64,000 nucleotides of DNA, taken from Cryptomeria japonica (Eukaryota > Streptophyta > Pinopsida > Cupressales > Cupressaceae). This document shows, one piece after another, positions 36,780-48,225 of the stretch; positions within the stretch are counted from its first letter, which is position 1, and each line of letters begins with the position of its first letter. Made by a program: the position numbers and the translations under genes. The notes under the pieces are model-generated. The model saw only the letters and a program-made list of their open reading frames with translations. It was not told where the DNA came from and did not search any database. Where the stretch lies: contig NC_081408.1 in the NCBI RefSeq assembly GCF_030272615.1, positions 402,717,889 to 402,781,888 of the forward strand, given 5' to 3'.

Positions 36780-37739
36780 TCTTTTGACTTAGTCATAGTT
36801 AGTTGAGTTTTTCCTAATTTTTCTCATGGCCCCTCCCCTATATATATGAGGGCGCTCATTGTAATTATCGTATTTTATCTTTTATCTATATGCAACTAGA
36901 CTCTGTCGAAGTGAAAAGTAAAGTGAAACTTTGAGTTCATTTGTGATTTTTCTAATTCAATCAATAAAGAAGGTATTTTTGGAACTCAAACTTTGTGTTG
37001 AGTTCATTGTGTTCTATGGTGAGAGTGTTCATATGTCATTCTTGTTATGGTAGTTGAATTGTTTGAGTAAAAGCAGTTTATAGTGATATTGGGAAAGAGT
37101 ATAGGAAATTTGGTTGTGTAGACTTTGTGCTACATTTTGAAATTGACAGAGTAGAATTTGTTGGAGGATGACATCATAAAGACTTTGAGCTTTACCTTGT
37201 TACCTAGTAGTAAGTCTATCTTGTGATTTTGTATACAATAGCGTTATAAAAGACTTTGGGTTGTATTTTGATATTAACAGAAAGTTATTTGGGTTACAAT
37301 AGTTATAATAAATAGGTTGATAAGATAGTAGTGAGTTGAAGATGTTGAGCTTCACCATTATTTTCTCATCCCAGGAAGCAACAAAAGACTTTGTGTTGTT
37401 ATAGAAACTTTGATTCTTACTTGTAAATCTCTTATATATATATGCTCCTAAGTTGTTTCTTAAGAATTTTTAAAGTTGTTTAAATCATTATTGCTCTAAA
37501 TTATAATATCCTTTCTGAAAATAGAGATTTAAGGATAAGCATCTATTCTAAAGAAAGAGAATGAGATGGTGTAACACCCAGGATTAGAATAGGCTTAGTA
37601 TTTAGAATTTTATTTTAAGTTAGAGTAATAAGCAAAGGGGGAGCATTCCCTTATAATTAGGAGAGATTTTAATTTCACACATTGTGGCTGAAACCAGAAT
37701 TTTGTGAGTTTCCCCAGTTTGCAAAATTTTCAACCAACA
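36780..37739 (+). mobile_element. GypD LTR (upstream copy)
   Basis: Ends CAACCAACA at 37739, directly followed by a primer-binding site. Its last 452 bp (37288-37739) match 38950-39389 at an estimated 90%. A TATA box, CTATATATATGAG (36839-36851), lies in a GGCCCCTCCCC context, and an AATAAAGAAGG poly(A)-type signal follows near 36963. The left boundary is uncertain; 36780 is a placeholder inside the LTR. Confidence 0.6.
36839..36851 (+). promoter_or_regulatory. TATA box of the GypD LTR
   Basis: CTATATATATGAG, preceded by a C-rich stretch and followed by a 5' leader-like region. It is the expected transcription start region of the element. Confidence 0.5.
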
Positions 37740-37743
37740 ATTT

Positions 37744-38920
37744 TTGGCAACTTTGCTAGGGAGAACACACAACCAAGTACCTCAAGTTTTGGTTGTAGCA
37801 CACTATTATTTTTATTATTGGTATTATAATTCAAGTTTTATTCTTGTACTTGTTTGTGCAACTTCTAATGTGGTCGGTCCTGGTTATACTCGTGGTAGGC
37901 AAAATCAAGGTATCATCGCTCCTATTTTCGAGTTGCTGCAGAAGAATAATTTTGACTATTTTCCTTCCTTAACAATATCTCCTCTACAATGTACACATAT
38001 TTTTCCTCCTACAAGCAAGAGATCACCTATCCCCAATGAAGCTTCAAGTGATCCAAGACCCTTGGTGTTACCACAGGTACAAAGGTTATTGTTGCACCTT
38101 TTTAACTAGTGCAGCCAATGATTATGACTACTCTAGGTGGTCAAATTGTTCAAGGTCCAAGGGGACAAAATTTTGGTCCTCTCAATTTGCCTTTTCTACT
38201 TCATCCACTTCCACAAGGTTTGAGGTAGAATATTCCTAAGTTTTATGGAGATGGAAAACAACATCCTAATGAACATATTACTGCTTTTTACATTGCATAT
38301 TGTATTCTCAAAGTTGAACATGAAGATGTTTAAGTGAGATTGTTCATTGAGATGCTACAAGGTGCTACCATAGATTTGTTCTATCACTTGGCTCCACAAA
38401 GTATCACCAATTGGGACAACACTAAAAACACATTTTGAGGCGAGGTTCAAGTCGGCTAAAGATGCACATGTTCTCTTGGCTCAAATTATGCAAATGAAGA
38501 AGGAACCTCATGAGCCCATGCACAATTTTATCACAAATTTCAACAAATTGCAGAACAACATTCCTACCATTTCTTAACCAATTGAGAATCTTTAGTGTTT
38601 CTTCCTTAACTCCCAATTGCCAAAAGTGAGATTCTTATTGAGGAGGGCACTTGTGATGGATTTGGCTCATGCGTAAACTGTAGCAATTGAAGTTGAAGAT
38701 GATCTTATTCTTGTTGGTAAGATCAGAAAAGATCTGAATAAGTCTAAGCATTCTCCTACATTGCCTAAATCAACTTCTTCAAGTACTATTGATCATATGG
38801 TGCAAAGGCTAGCAAATGAGATTCTTTCTCTCAAGAAGCAAATCTCTCAAATTCATTCTCCACTTAGTATAAGGATATCCCAAGGAGAACATATCCAAAT
38901 AATGTTAGCAATTATGTAGC
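37744..38920 (+). pseudogene. GypD gag remnant
   Basis: An open stretch (37744-38109) follows the primer-binding site, then frame-shifted gag with a readable Retrotrans_gag core between about 38220 and 38560. Landmarks are IPKFYGDGKQHPNEHITAFY, then EDV (stop) VRLFIEML, ITNWDNTKNTF, and a helical segment HVLLAQIMQMKKEPHEPM. Stops sit where Gln codons are expected (for example the TAA in GATGTTTAAGTG). The tail has LANEILSLKKQISQIHS. Pol is absent; the 3' LTR fragment follows at once. Confidence 0.6.
37745..37763 (+). other. Primer-binding site of GypD
   Basis: TGGCAACTTTGCTAGGGAG, a few bases after the LTR end at 37739. It is closely similar to the GypA site (TTGGCGACTCTGCTAGGG on the minus strand), so the two elements probably belong to related lineages. 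Confidence 0.6.
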
Positions 38921-38949
38921 TAAGAATTAGAATAATCTTCCAAACGTCA

Positions 38950-39389
38950 TTTGGGTTACAAAATTTATTATAAAAAGGTTGATAAGATAGTAGTGAGTTG
39001 AAGACTTTGAGCTTCATTGTTATTTTCTCGTCTCGAGAAGCAACGAAAGACTTTGTGCTTTTATAGAAACTTTGCTTCTTACTCGTAAATCTCTTATATA
39101 TGCTCCTAAGTTGTTTGTTATGAATTTTAAAGTTGTTTAAATCATTATTGCTCTAAATTGTAACATCTTTTCTGAAAATAGAGAAAAGGATAAGCATCTA
39201 TTCAAAAGAAAGAGAATGAGGTGGTGTAACACCTAGGATTAGAATAGGCTTAATAGTTAGAATTTTGTTTTATGTTAGAGTAATGAGCAAAGGGAGAGTC
39301 TTCCCTTATGGAGAGATTTTAATCTCACACACTATGGCCGAAACCATAATTTTGTGAACTTCCCCAGTTTACAAAATTTTCAACCAACA
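38950..39389 (+). mobile_element. GypD LTR (downstream copy, 5'-truncated)
   Basis: Matches 37288-37739 and ends in the same CAACCAACA. The first part of the LTR and the whole pol region are missing, so an internal deletion joined gag to mid-LTR. Confidence 0.65.
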
Positions 39390-41680
39390 GTATGATAAGA
39401 AAAACCAAACAAATATAGCCATACCCATTGTATGCTTGATCACAATATTTGTCATTGAGCCAAAGATTAATTAGTTACGTATAAACTCTCTTATTAAGCC
39501 AATAACTACACCCTTGCAAATGCACACAAAACTAGTAGTATTACAATATTTCAATATAAATCCACTTAAAATTTTAGACAAAAATGCAAGATGAAAGCAT
39601 GGATGCCATTATTCTCTAGTAATCTTGATTATTTGAGGTTACTTATAATGATCCTTGAGTTATGCTACTTAACCATGAAAGAATGTAGAATCCCAGTCTA
39701 CCTCTAAACTACTAAGGATAGAGGGTGATTAAATGATGTGTCCTGGTCTTCCACCTTCTAGATCGGTGCCTACTCCATCGGGTAACAAAGTCACAATATT
39801 ATAGGAAGAAAATGACACACATGTAAATCACAAATGGAATTGGATGTGCACACATAGACATATCAAATACCACTTAATAATCCATTTCACCATTACAAGA
39901 AACCTTATGAAACAAATACGATACTATCACAAAATCTTTGTAATGAATTAGACATCATCACACATTTATCTAACCCTTTTTACATCCATATCAAAAAATT
40001 TGGAAAGAGATGATCCATGATAAGGTTTAAGCATCCCTTTAAATAGTTACAAACTACCATCAAGACATCTCTTTACAAGTATTACATTTATTAAAAACCC
40101 TTCCCATGATTTATAAAATGTATATGATACCCTTCTAGACTATTCTTGTGTTAGTTGATTCCCTAAAAAATAATTTTAGATACATATGCGGCTAGGAAAC
40201 TGATTCAACAACCAACCTTTACAATATCTTTCACTCTTGTAATTATAACATCTTGTGACAATGTAATATGTTGTCAAGTTGGGATTCATAGGAAATGTCT
40301 AATAGTTAAACCACTAATTATAGAAATACAAAGCTTGCATAAAAATTATATTGGGATTCATTGGTAGGCATAATGGAGCATTAAAATATTATTTCTCATG
40401 CTGAGAGAGTAGGTTAATACTTGCTTATATACCTATAGTAGCCAAGGTTTCATTTATGGTATTGAGGTGCCAAACCTATTTTTATCATGTTTGCATGACC
40501 CTACATGTAGATTTGTGCCTTTGATGAGATTAATGTTGTTATGGTGTGAATTGAGGGATTATACATGTCCATTGTTATCAATTATAATTATTGGCCACGT
40601 GTCTTTGAGAGTACAGGGAGGTAGGTGGAACGATGTGTTTGGACTAAGAGGATCTACAAAACTCATGTAAATAAATAGTGTTCAATGGTTAAAAACATGC
40701 GGCAGGCTCAATGACTAGGAGCTCAAGAAATAATTTGGGAAGCATAAAAATAATACTAGGATTCAAGACGTTTTGAGAGAAATGGCTTTAGGTACACATG
40801 CCATTAAAATCATAGAGGCTCAAGACGATTGCATGAATGGAGTGGTGTGGTTGGGTTTTGAAACTACTAAGTAGTCAATTTTCTTTGAGGAAGAGGGGAT
40901 AAAAATGCCTAAAAACTCATGAATGGTAGTGAAAGTGATCAAGGATTAGGAAAGTGAATACCTAATATCAAATGAAAAGGAATTGATATTTGGGCTTGGA
41001 CAGATCTGATATTAGCATCATGATGGAGGGAGAGGAGGAAAAGGGAGCCTAATAGGGAATGGGGATTGATGATGCATGATGATGGGGTTCTCGAGCATGA
41101 TGATAAGAGAAATATTGAAGACTCGTGCCTTAAGAAAAAGGAAGTAAGTGTGAGGAAAAAGAGAGTGCAAGGAAACATGGAAATGGATGCAAAGGATGTT
41201 GGTAAGGAAGTCCATAAGAAACCCAAAGGAAGAATTATTAGATGGTATGAGAACATGACTCAAGGAATTAGAATTTGTACACTGTCCAAATGCTTTCATT
41301 AAGCATGTTGTTATTAAAAGTTATAGAGTTCCATGAGGAAGAATGAGTAGGGGTTGGAGTGAAGAGAAATATATACTAAGCACCTTGTGAAGAAGGAAAA
41401 ATGTGTGGAAGTGATCATAATTTTTACAAGTCTACAAAAGGTGTTTTAATGAGATATACCATGCATGCATAATGTGAGAGGAAACCAAGAACTTGTAGGA
41501 AGTGCAAAGGTCCATAGAAGTTCCTACATCTACGAAGACAAAGTAAATAAATAGAAACTCCCCTAAACTTGGAAATTTAACCGAGGCAACCCAATACAAG
41601 GATGATAAAAGATGTAAAACATATTCTGGGCATGAATTGAATACATTGACAAATTAAAATAATGGCTAAATATGCAAATA
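39390..41680. other. Gene-free stretch
   Basis: No supported gene. ORFs at 40467-40670 and 41066-41302 are short and unrecognised. The plus strand from about 40720 shows scattered degraded protein-like text, possibly upstream LINE sequence, but too poor to call. Confidence 0.35.
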
Positions 41681-41689
41681 GGGGACATT

Positions 41690-42560
41690 GTTGTTTTGGA
41701 AGAGTATGTTGTGAGGCTTCCCTTGTACATCTTGATTGTTAGATCCACACAAGGGTTAACAAGAGAATTGATATGTACCTTAGGGTAATTTTGTAAGGAG
41801 GTAGCTATCCAAGTCAACATTAACAAGATAGATATGTGATATTCTCCAATAAAATGAAGAAAAAACCAATATTCTAGAGGAAGTAATAAAGTACACATAT
41901 CTTGGCTTATGGAAGTCAATATAGTAATGTAAATATCATGATCTTCTCCCTTCTCCAATGAAAAGGAATTAGAAAATAACTCAAATTTTATTTTGAAGGA
42001 AATATTATAGAGGAAGTAACAAAGTACAAATATATCAACATTGACTTCAACAAGTTCAATTGAGATATTCGTAGAAGGAAGAAAACTTTGAAAGGGTGGA
42101 AAACACTACATGCATTGCAAAATAGAAACAAGAAGACAAAGCTATGAGATTGAAAACCACATAGATTCTTTTTGGGCTTTTAGTTATTCCCATGATTCTT
42201 TACAAAGGTGAATTATAGGCTAGCAACACTTCAGTGGTAAAATGGAAGTAAATATAGAAGATTCAAAAACACATGATCACAAATATATTCAAACTCAAAA
42301 CTTTAGTGTTATGAAATTCTCTTTGCTAAAACATGTACCTTCCATACCGAGGCCATTGCTATAGTTTATCTCATAAGTTATCATGAAAAAGTTGAACAAA
42401 TGGAGACACATAGATGACCTAAAGATGTCATCAAAGAAGTCTTGGTTAAAACAAAATGCCAAGTGGATGAGCAAATGAAGGGTTCACCTAAGTATGTTCC
42501 AAATAATAAAAAAACAAATAAAGATCTTTTCTAAAAATAAATTTCACAAGTTTATGTGAA
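41690..42560 (+). pseudogene. LINE (non-LTR) reverse-transcriptase C-terminal remnant
   Basis: On the plus strand the three frames together show the end of a plant non-LTR RT: RSTQGLTRELICTLG near 41735, CKEVAIQVNINK near 41795, EEVTKYKYINIDFN near 42010 (the family's 'V-YKYLGI-F' motif), then KTLKGWKTLHALQNRNKK near 42090. After that come the 'LV-P-ILY' helix near 42175 and a C-terminal CTFHTEAIAIVYLISYHEKV near 42350. The motif AGAGGAAGTAA(T/C)AAAGTACA occurs twice (about 41875 and 42010), a small internal duplication. Many stops and frameshifts make it dead. Confidence 0.6.
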
Positions 42561-42839
42561 AAATTTGTTAAGAAGAAAGAAACATTATCTTAATGAATGT
42601 AACCTCACTTATGATCATCAACAAAAGACATATTTGAGGACAAATATGTCTTGAAGAGCAAAGATTCTTATAGTTCAATTGAAAACTAGCTCGCAGCACC
42701 TTTGATATATTAAATAGGTAGATGAAAAAGGTCTTAAAAAAAGAGAATAAAAAATATGTATGTTTTGCACCATAAAAATAATTGCACTTAATTCATAATA
42801 AAAAATGCTTTCATCTTCTATTCTATTCTAAATTAATTT

Positions 42840-43072
42840 ATAGATAATGATACTTTAGTGCATTCCAGGAACGGAATAGCCGTTTCCTGATTTATGTGTA
42901 TCCGAACTCATCTTATCAGATTAGCCGCATTTAATCATGAAATTAATTCTGTGGAAGCTTGAAAGCTTCAGGATTCCCCTGATTTGGTAGAGATTTGACG
43001 CGATTTTAGGAAAAGAAGACCCCAAAAACGCTTCTTGTAGCGACGTTAGGTTGTTGAGGCATTTGAGCAGAA
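42840..43072 (+). promoter_or_regulatory. Probable promoter and 5' UTR of the TIC20-II-like gene
   Basis: The 230 bp upstream of the start codon change from AT-rich repeat debris to more balanced, unique-looking sequence (GGAACGGAATAGCCGTTTCC near 42868 is an imperfect palindrome). No TATA consensus is seen in the last 100 bp, which is common for plastid housekeeping genes. No upstream LTR overlaps it. Confidence 0.35.
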
Positions 43073-43708
43073 ATGAATGCGCTAATGCTGATTTCGGGTC
43101 CTGTGTATGGCGCGAAGCCTTTTTTGTTTAGGTCAGGAACATGTAGAACAACATTGCCACTCAGGTGCAGAAAACTGGAGATTGAGAAGAAAAATATAAA
43201 CCCCCAAATAAGGCAGAAGAGAAGTGCAATAGCGGTGCAATGCGTGGTACCGGCAGCGGAGCGCATGGTAGCAGCTCTGGGCTACGCGCTCCCCTTTTTC
43301 AACGGCATGCAATACGGGCGCTCTCTAATGATGCAGTACCCCGCGGTGGAACTTGTATTCCGCCCCCTCTTCCCTCTGGTTGAGACCTATCATTCCATTC
43401 CCTACGCGTCCTTCGTTGCCTTCTTCGGCCTCTATTTAGGCGTGGTGAGGAATCCCGCCTTTAGTCGCTACGTTCGTTTCAATGCAATGCAGGCGGTGGT
43501 AGTGGATGTACTGCTGGCCTTGCCCATGATATTTCAGCGCATTCTGAGCCCCTCCCGTGGTGGCCCCCTACTTAATCTCTTCCTGCTCGCCTACAGCGTG
43601 CTCTTCCTCTGTATCGTTTTCGGTTTTCTCTATGCCCTGGTTTCTTGCATCCTTGGAACCACCCCCACTATACCCTTTGTTGCAGATGCTGCTGATGCAC
43701 AGTTATAG
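43073..43708 (+). CDS. TIC20-II: TIC20-II-like chloroplast inner-envelope protein import subunit
   Basis: Intact, intronless 211-codon frame, stop TAG, much richer in G+C than its surroundings. TIC20 proteins form part of the translocon in the inner chloroplast envelope that moves nuclear-encoded precursors into the stroma. Residues 1 to about 57 are Arg/Lys/Ser-rich and poor in acids, fitting a transit peptide. The mature part has four hydrophobic helices (roughly 64-84, 108-126, 139-160, 166-193). Family hallmarks are present: PFFNGMQYGR, PYASFVAFFGLYLGVVRN, FSRYVRFNAMQAV and the C-terminal PFVADAAD. FNG-QYGR and VAFFGLYLGVVRN favour the TIC20-II branch over TIC20-V. Length matches the family (~210 aa). 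The first ATG is used as start; a second in-frame Met at codon 5 is an alternative. It is the only clearly functional gene in the window. The assignment rests on remembered family motifs. Confidence 0.88.
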   Translation: MNALMLISGPVYGAKPFLFRSGTCRTTLPLRCRKLEIEKKNINPQIRQKRSAIAVQCVVPAAERMVAALGYALPFFNGMQYGRSLMMQYPAVELVFRPLFPLVETYHSIPYASFVAFFGLYLGVVRNPAFSRYVRFNAMQAVVVDVLLALPMIFQRILSPSRGGPLLNLFLLAYSVLFLCIVFGFLYALVSCILGTTPTIPFVADAADAQL

Positions 43709-43990
43709 CCTGCCCTCTTTGGTTCACTCAGTTTTAACTTTCAATATCAGGTCAGTTCTCTTTTATGTTTCTTTTGAATTAGGTTCTTAGAACTACTCGA
43801 TCTTCTTGTTTGTTATTTATTAATATTGACACAATATACAACTTAGAAGTCGAGAGCTTAAATCGATTGAAATGCTTGATGATTAATTATATCATGTGTG
43901 GGTTTTGTTTGCATTAATGTTTCAGATTACCCGTCCCGATCCATCATCCGATGAGGCAAACTGATGCATATATCAGGGTACAAAATGTTT
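43709..43990 (+). other. Probable 3' UTR of the TIC20-II-like gene, with a possible intron at 43751-43925
   Basis: Forty-two bases after the stop codon, ATATCAG is followed by GTCAGTTCTC (a plausible splice donor). A T-rich stretch ends in ATGTTTCAG at 43925 (a plausible acceptor), with the compositionally distinct GATTACCCGTCCCGATCC after it. A 175-bp intron in the 3' UTR is consistent with these signals but cannot be proven without transcripts. Confidence 0.35.
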
Positions 43991-44400
43991 AATCCAAAAT
44001 TAACTACTGCCGGAACAATCATGTAAACAACTGGTTATCCAAATGGTATATCCTACACATTTTTGTAGTGGGTGCACAATTTTCTCTTTTCAAATCTGGG
44101 CAAAGGATACAGAATGTATAGCTCCTTAAGTATCTCTTTTGATAATATGATAAGGATATAATGTGCTTGGCTATTGACAGGAAGTTATGATAACTCTGCA
44201 ATGTTTTTTAATTCCTGCATACATGTAGGTTCCCGTCATTCTCACAGCGTTGAAGTGTACTATTACTTTTGTGGTTGAAATGTTGATTGTAATGCTATCA
44301 ACTAACTCACCAAAATGAACATGTCGAAATTAGGCTTTCAGAGTAAGTTTTTTTTTTTAACATACAATGCCCAACATAATAGCTTGCGTGGTAACCACAT
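43991..44400. other. No gene seen
   Basis: AT-rich flank of the TIC20-II-like gene; the rest of its 3' UTR may extend into this stretch. No repeat or ORF was recognised. Confidence 0.3.
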
Positions 44401-44404
44401 ATTG

Positions 44405-44660
44405 TCTTGCACAGCAGCAAACTAGCGGCGTAGCAAGATCAGTTTGTGCAGCAGTTGTGCACCTTGTCCAACAAAACACCTCGCTTGCATAGCAATGCAC
44501 TTCACTTCTGCAACATGATGCCTGGCTTGCACATCACACTCTTGTGCAGTCAAGGGGGTTTGAATTACGTGGCTATGTCTTGACTGCTTGTACAACACAT
44601 AGCTTCTTGTGCAGTGTTTACATCGTGTGCAATCTCGATTAATTGCACAACCACTTCATG
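44405..44660. repeat. Degenerate minisatellite-like cluster of CTTGCACA / TTGTGCA words
   Basis: Words such as CTTGCACAGCAG, TTTGTGCAGCAG, CTTGCATAGCAA, CTTGCACATCAC, CTTGTGCAG, CTTGTACAACA and GTGTGCAAT recur at about 44406, 44443, 44484, 44525, 44552, 44588 and 44609, mostly 27-41 bp apart. The units are too diverged for a clean consensus. A minus-strand ORF over it (44565-44798) is probably fortuitous. Confidence 0.4.
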
Positions 44661-46373
44661 TGGTTGGCATGAAAACATCACTATATGCATAAACCGGGTA
44701 TGCACGAGCATCCTTGGGTTGGTGCAAACTTGTATCATCCAAAAATAGATGTTAAGTTTCCTGTGTGTGTTGATGGGTGTTTTGTGAGACTCAAACACAG
44801 AATAAAATACTAAGTATTATATCCTCTCTTGAATAAGGAAACCTCAAATGCTAAACAAAGTGATCAATTAGAGGTAACCCCAATATTCCTATTGTCAGGT
44901 CTTGATGATTCAATGGATTGACTTAGTGAAATGATGTGATTTTGCTGTTTACACAAAGGGACTTATGCTTTTCACTTGTAGAAAGCAACTGGAATTTGAA
45001 CATCCGATATAGCAATTTAGGTGATGCTTTTTTCCTAAACTAACTAAAACTTCTCAAGCAAAAGGACAAAGGATAAAGGTTAAATAAACTAAACTAAAAT
45101 CGGTCAATGATGATAATGGATAGTGCTTGAGATAGATGAATCCCATATGGAAGTACTTTCTACTTAACCGAAGATAGTTCACAATGCCATAGAAAGAGTG
45201 CAATCTTCCAAGGATAGTGAAAGATTTTCATATCATAAACATCCATTCAAATATCCAATGTTGGCACAATTCAAATGGACATTCACAATCGAACTAAGAT
45301 CACAATGAGGTTCAGACTAACCATGCACTGCAATTTGCAATCAACAAACTACAAATGGTATGAACCAAGGAATTCATCAAATATCTTCACATTTCTCCAT
45401 TAGAATCAATGAAATCTAACTAAAAGTAGGAACCATGCAAAATGTTGGAATGACACACAAAGATCCACCATATCTTCAATGGAAATTATATATTTATTCC
45501 AACATAGTCTTGGCAACAATTTTTGATCTCCTCCTCCTCCTACTACTTCTATTCCTACCACTATTAACAATTAACCTTTGCAAATGAGAAGGCCAAGCCT
45601 TTTATAGACCTCTCAATTACGAAGCAAGGGCCCAGATTGATTCTAAAGCAATGTCCAAGATAATTCAAAGAAACTCTAAGGTGAGGGTTGTTATAACTAA
45701 CACCTCCTTACATTTAATATGCTCCAATGAGAAAAGTGCAAGTCCTTAAATGCACATCTTTTTGAGGAAAAGGACCAATGAAAATTAACATAGCGTTAAT
45801 GGCACAAATTACAAGGAGTAGATCACATTTCATTCAATGCATCCACATGTCCACTTGTTCTCCTTTGGATGAGTCAGGTTTGCTGAATCGGGATATGTTG
45901 ACCTTGACTTATTTGATTGGTTGGAGATGAGTAGGTACCAATTCAACTTTCATTTTTTATAAACTTTCTTTTTTCTTCATCTTTGTTTCAACTCCAATTC
46001 TATATCATCTGAAAGAAATCTTGAATTTCTAACTTTGATTAACTCTTTTGAAACTTCAAAATGCTTTCCTTGATCTTCTCTTTTGCACTTCCATCGTCAT
46101 CTTTGAAATCCTTCGTGATTTTTTTGATCTTCTCATCCTTGTCGTTATAGAGCTTTTCATCGTAGAGCAATCCTTCTTTGTCATACTCTTGGATGTGTTG
46201 ATCTTGTCTTCCCTTGCATTGTTGAGTCCATCTCCTTTATTTGGTATCATCTTCTTGAAGTGTTGATCTTTTCTCATGTTCTTGTTGAGTTCTTCATCAT
46301 AGAGCAATCTGCCTCCCTGCATTACTTAGACCTTGACCTCTTCATGTTGTTGTTGTTGTATCTTTCTCCATTG
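44661..46373. other. Repeat-derived stretch without genes
   Basis: No supported gene. 46048-46330 is pyrimidine-rich with repeated TCTTGATCTTCTC and CATAGAGCAATC words, which suggests internal duplication. Open frames here follow that low complexity. Confidence 0.35.
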
Positions 46374-46801
46374 TTCACCATCATCCTTTTTGCAATCATC
46401 TCTGCAAAAGAGAGAAAACACCTTGGATTATAATTATGAATGAAACCCCATGCAAATAGAATGTGAGAAGATTGAGAGTTTAAAATCTTGGATTCCCAAT
46501 TCATGTTGAAGAAGTTTAAAAAGAAAACTCCTGATAATAAATCTTTGCTAGAAACTTGTGAAACAACACAAATAACAATTCATACCATCATTCACCATCA
46601 TCCTTTTTGCAATCATCTCTGCAAAAGAGAGAAAACACCTTGGATTATAATTATGAATGAAACCCCCATGCAAATAGAATGTGAGAAGATTGAGAGTTTA
46701 AAAACTTGGATTCTCAATTCATGTTGAAGAAGTTTAAAAAGAAAACTCATGATAATAAATCTTTACTAGAAACTTGTGAAACAACACAATCAACAATTCA
46801 T
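46374..46801. repeat. Recent tandem duplication, period 217 bp
   Basis: Copy 1 (46374-46590) and copy 2 (46591-46801) both begin TTCACCATCATCC and share nearly every base through AACAATTCATA, with about six differences. At an estimated 97% identity it is much younger than the surrounding retroelement debris. It has no coding content. Confidence 0.85.
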
Positions 46802-47234
46802 ATAAAGTTGTTTCACAAACCCTCTTCATAATCTGAACATGACATTTCATAGTTCTTGTTTCAAATTTGGAAACGATGCTTGAATTAGTGGGGAAATTGC
46901 TCAAGTTTTCATATGAATTATTGGTTTTGCCTGTAAGGAATCGCCTCCTTTCAAAATTAAAGCTTCAACCTCTCCTTTTCTTCACTTAATCTTGGAATCT
47001 GATTTCCTTTGTTCGAACTTGCCTCTATTTGATGTAACTCGCTTGTCTTCTGCCTTGAATTAGTTTGTGAGTTGTCTCCAATCATACACTCCTCCTTGGT
47101 TTCAAATTTGGAATCTGATTTGCAATTACAATTTCCTTTGGACAAAATCACTTTCATCCTATTTATCACAGCAACACTTCTCCCTTGGTTTGCTTTGAAA
47201 CTAATGGGCTAAGACTGAATTCACACCTGGCTGC
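46802..47234. other. No gene seen
   Basis: AT-rich sequence left of the nested copia pair. The minus-strand ORF 46957-47169 is short and unrecognised. Confidence 0.3.
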
Positions 47235-47333
47235 TATTAGAATATTTAATTATACTTTAGTCACCTATATTTAGTTTTTTGTTTAATGGTCATTTAGCTT
47301 TTTAGTTTTAGCTCGTTAAGTGTTAACTATTGC
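47235..47333 (+). mobile_element. CopF 5' LTR, first ~99 bp only
   Basis: Starts TATTAGAATATTTAATTATA and aligns with 56172-56271 of the CopF 3' LTR with only a few differences (TATACTTTAG/TATATTTTAG, GTTTTTTG/GTTCCTTG). It is fused directly to the truncated end of the CopE pol gene at about 47334-47340. The rest of this LTR was lost in the same deletion that removed the CopE 3' end. Confidence 0.75.
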
Positions 47334-48225
47334 TTCTTTATTAGTTAGCAAGTATCTCAAGATATGCTTGGCTGCAACTAGATGTATCTGCCTTGGTTCA
47401 CACATGAACTGACTAAGTGCACTCACTGTATAGCAAATATTTGGTCTAGTGTTAAATAGATACATCAAGGATCCAATCAACTGTCTGTACATAGTAGGAT
47501 CCACAAGATTTGAAATAGCTGCAGATTCACTTAACTTCTTCAAGTTAGTTTCCATTGGTGTAGACATAATCTTGCAATCTAACATTACAAACCTCTTCAA
47601 GATATCGATGGTATATTTCCCTTGACTCAGAATAATCTCATTTGGCCTTTGCCATACTTCCAAGCCTAGAAAGAAATGCATGAGTCCTAGGTCTTTCATC
47701 TCAAATTCTGAAGTCAACTCCTTACATCTAAGGATGAGACAATCTTCCCCGGTAACAAATAGGTCATCAACATATAGTACCAAGATTAACATTTCACCAT
47801 TGAATACCTTGAAGTAAAGATTCAGATCAACATCATTCTTGCAGAAACCCAAACCCACTAAGTATTTGTCAATTCTTTCATACCATGCACGAGGAGCCTG
47901 CTTAAGACCATATAAAGCTTTCTTCAATTTGCATACATGAGACTCTTTCCCATGAATCACAAAACCCTCAGGTTGCTCAATGTAGACCTCTTCCTCAATC
48001 ACACCATTGAGAAACGCTGTCTTTACAGCCATCTGATGTAGCTTCCATCCCTTAGCTGTGATGGTCTTGATGGAAGTATAGCGAGCAACAGGAGCAAATG
48101 TTTCTTCATAGTCTATTCCCTCTTTTTGAGAGAAACCACGAGCCACAAATCTAGCCTTGTACTTCTCAATGCTTCCATCAGCTGCATGCTTAATCTTGTA
48201 CAACCCAAGATCCTTGTACAAATCT
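47334..48225 (-). pseudogene. CopE reverse transcriptase, truncated before RNase H
   Basis: Copia-type RT (RVT_2): [71 protein letters not shown], the catalytic YVDD at about 47763-47774, and DLGLMHFFLGLEVWQ. The frame is open for ~300 codons but ends artificially: after HLVAAKHILRYL the sequence runs into the opposite-strand CopF LTR and stops. Upstream, the RT N-terminus is missing through an internal deletion near 48205-48225 that joins the integrase C-terminus to the RT. Confidence 0.85.

Noticed and set aside
43006-43266. Minus-strand ORF opposite the TIC20-II start, and plus-frame ORF at 43557-43790
   Set aside because: Both are shadows of the real gene in other frames.
44565-44798. 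Minus-strand 77-codon ORF
   Set aside because: It overlaps the degenerate CTTGCACA repeat cluster, has no recognisable content and the flanking frame is full of stops.
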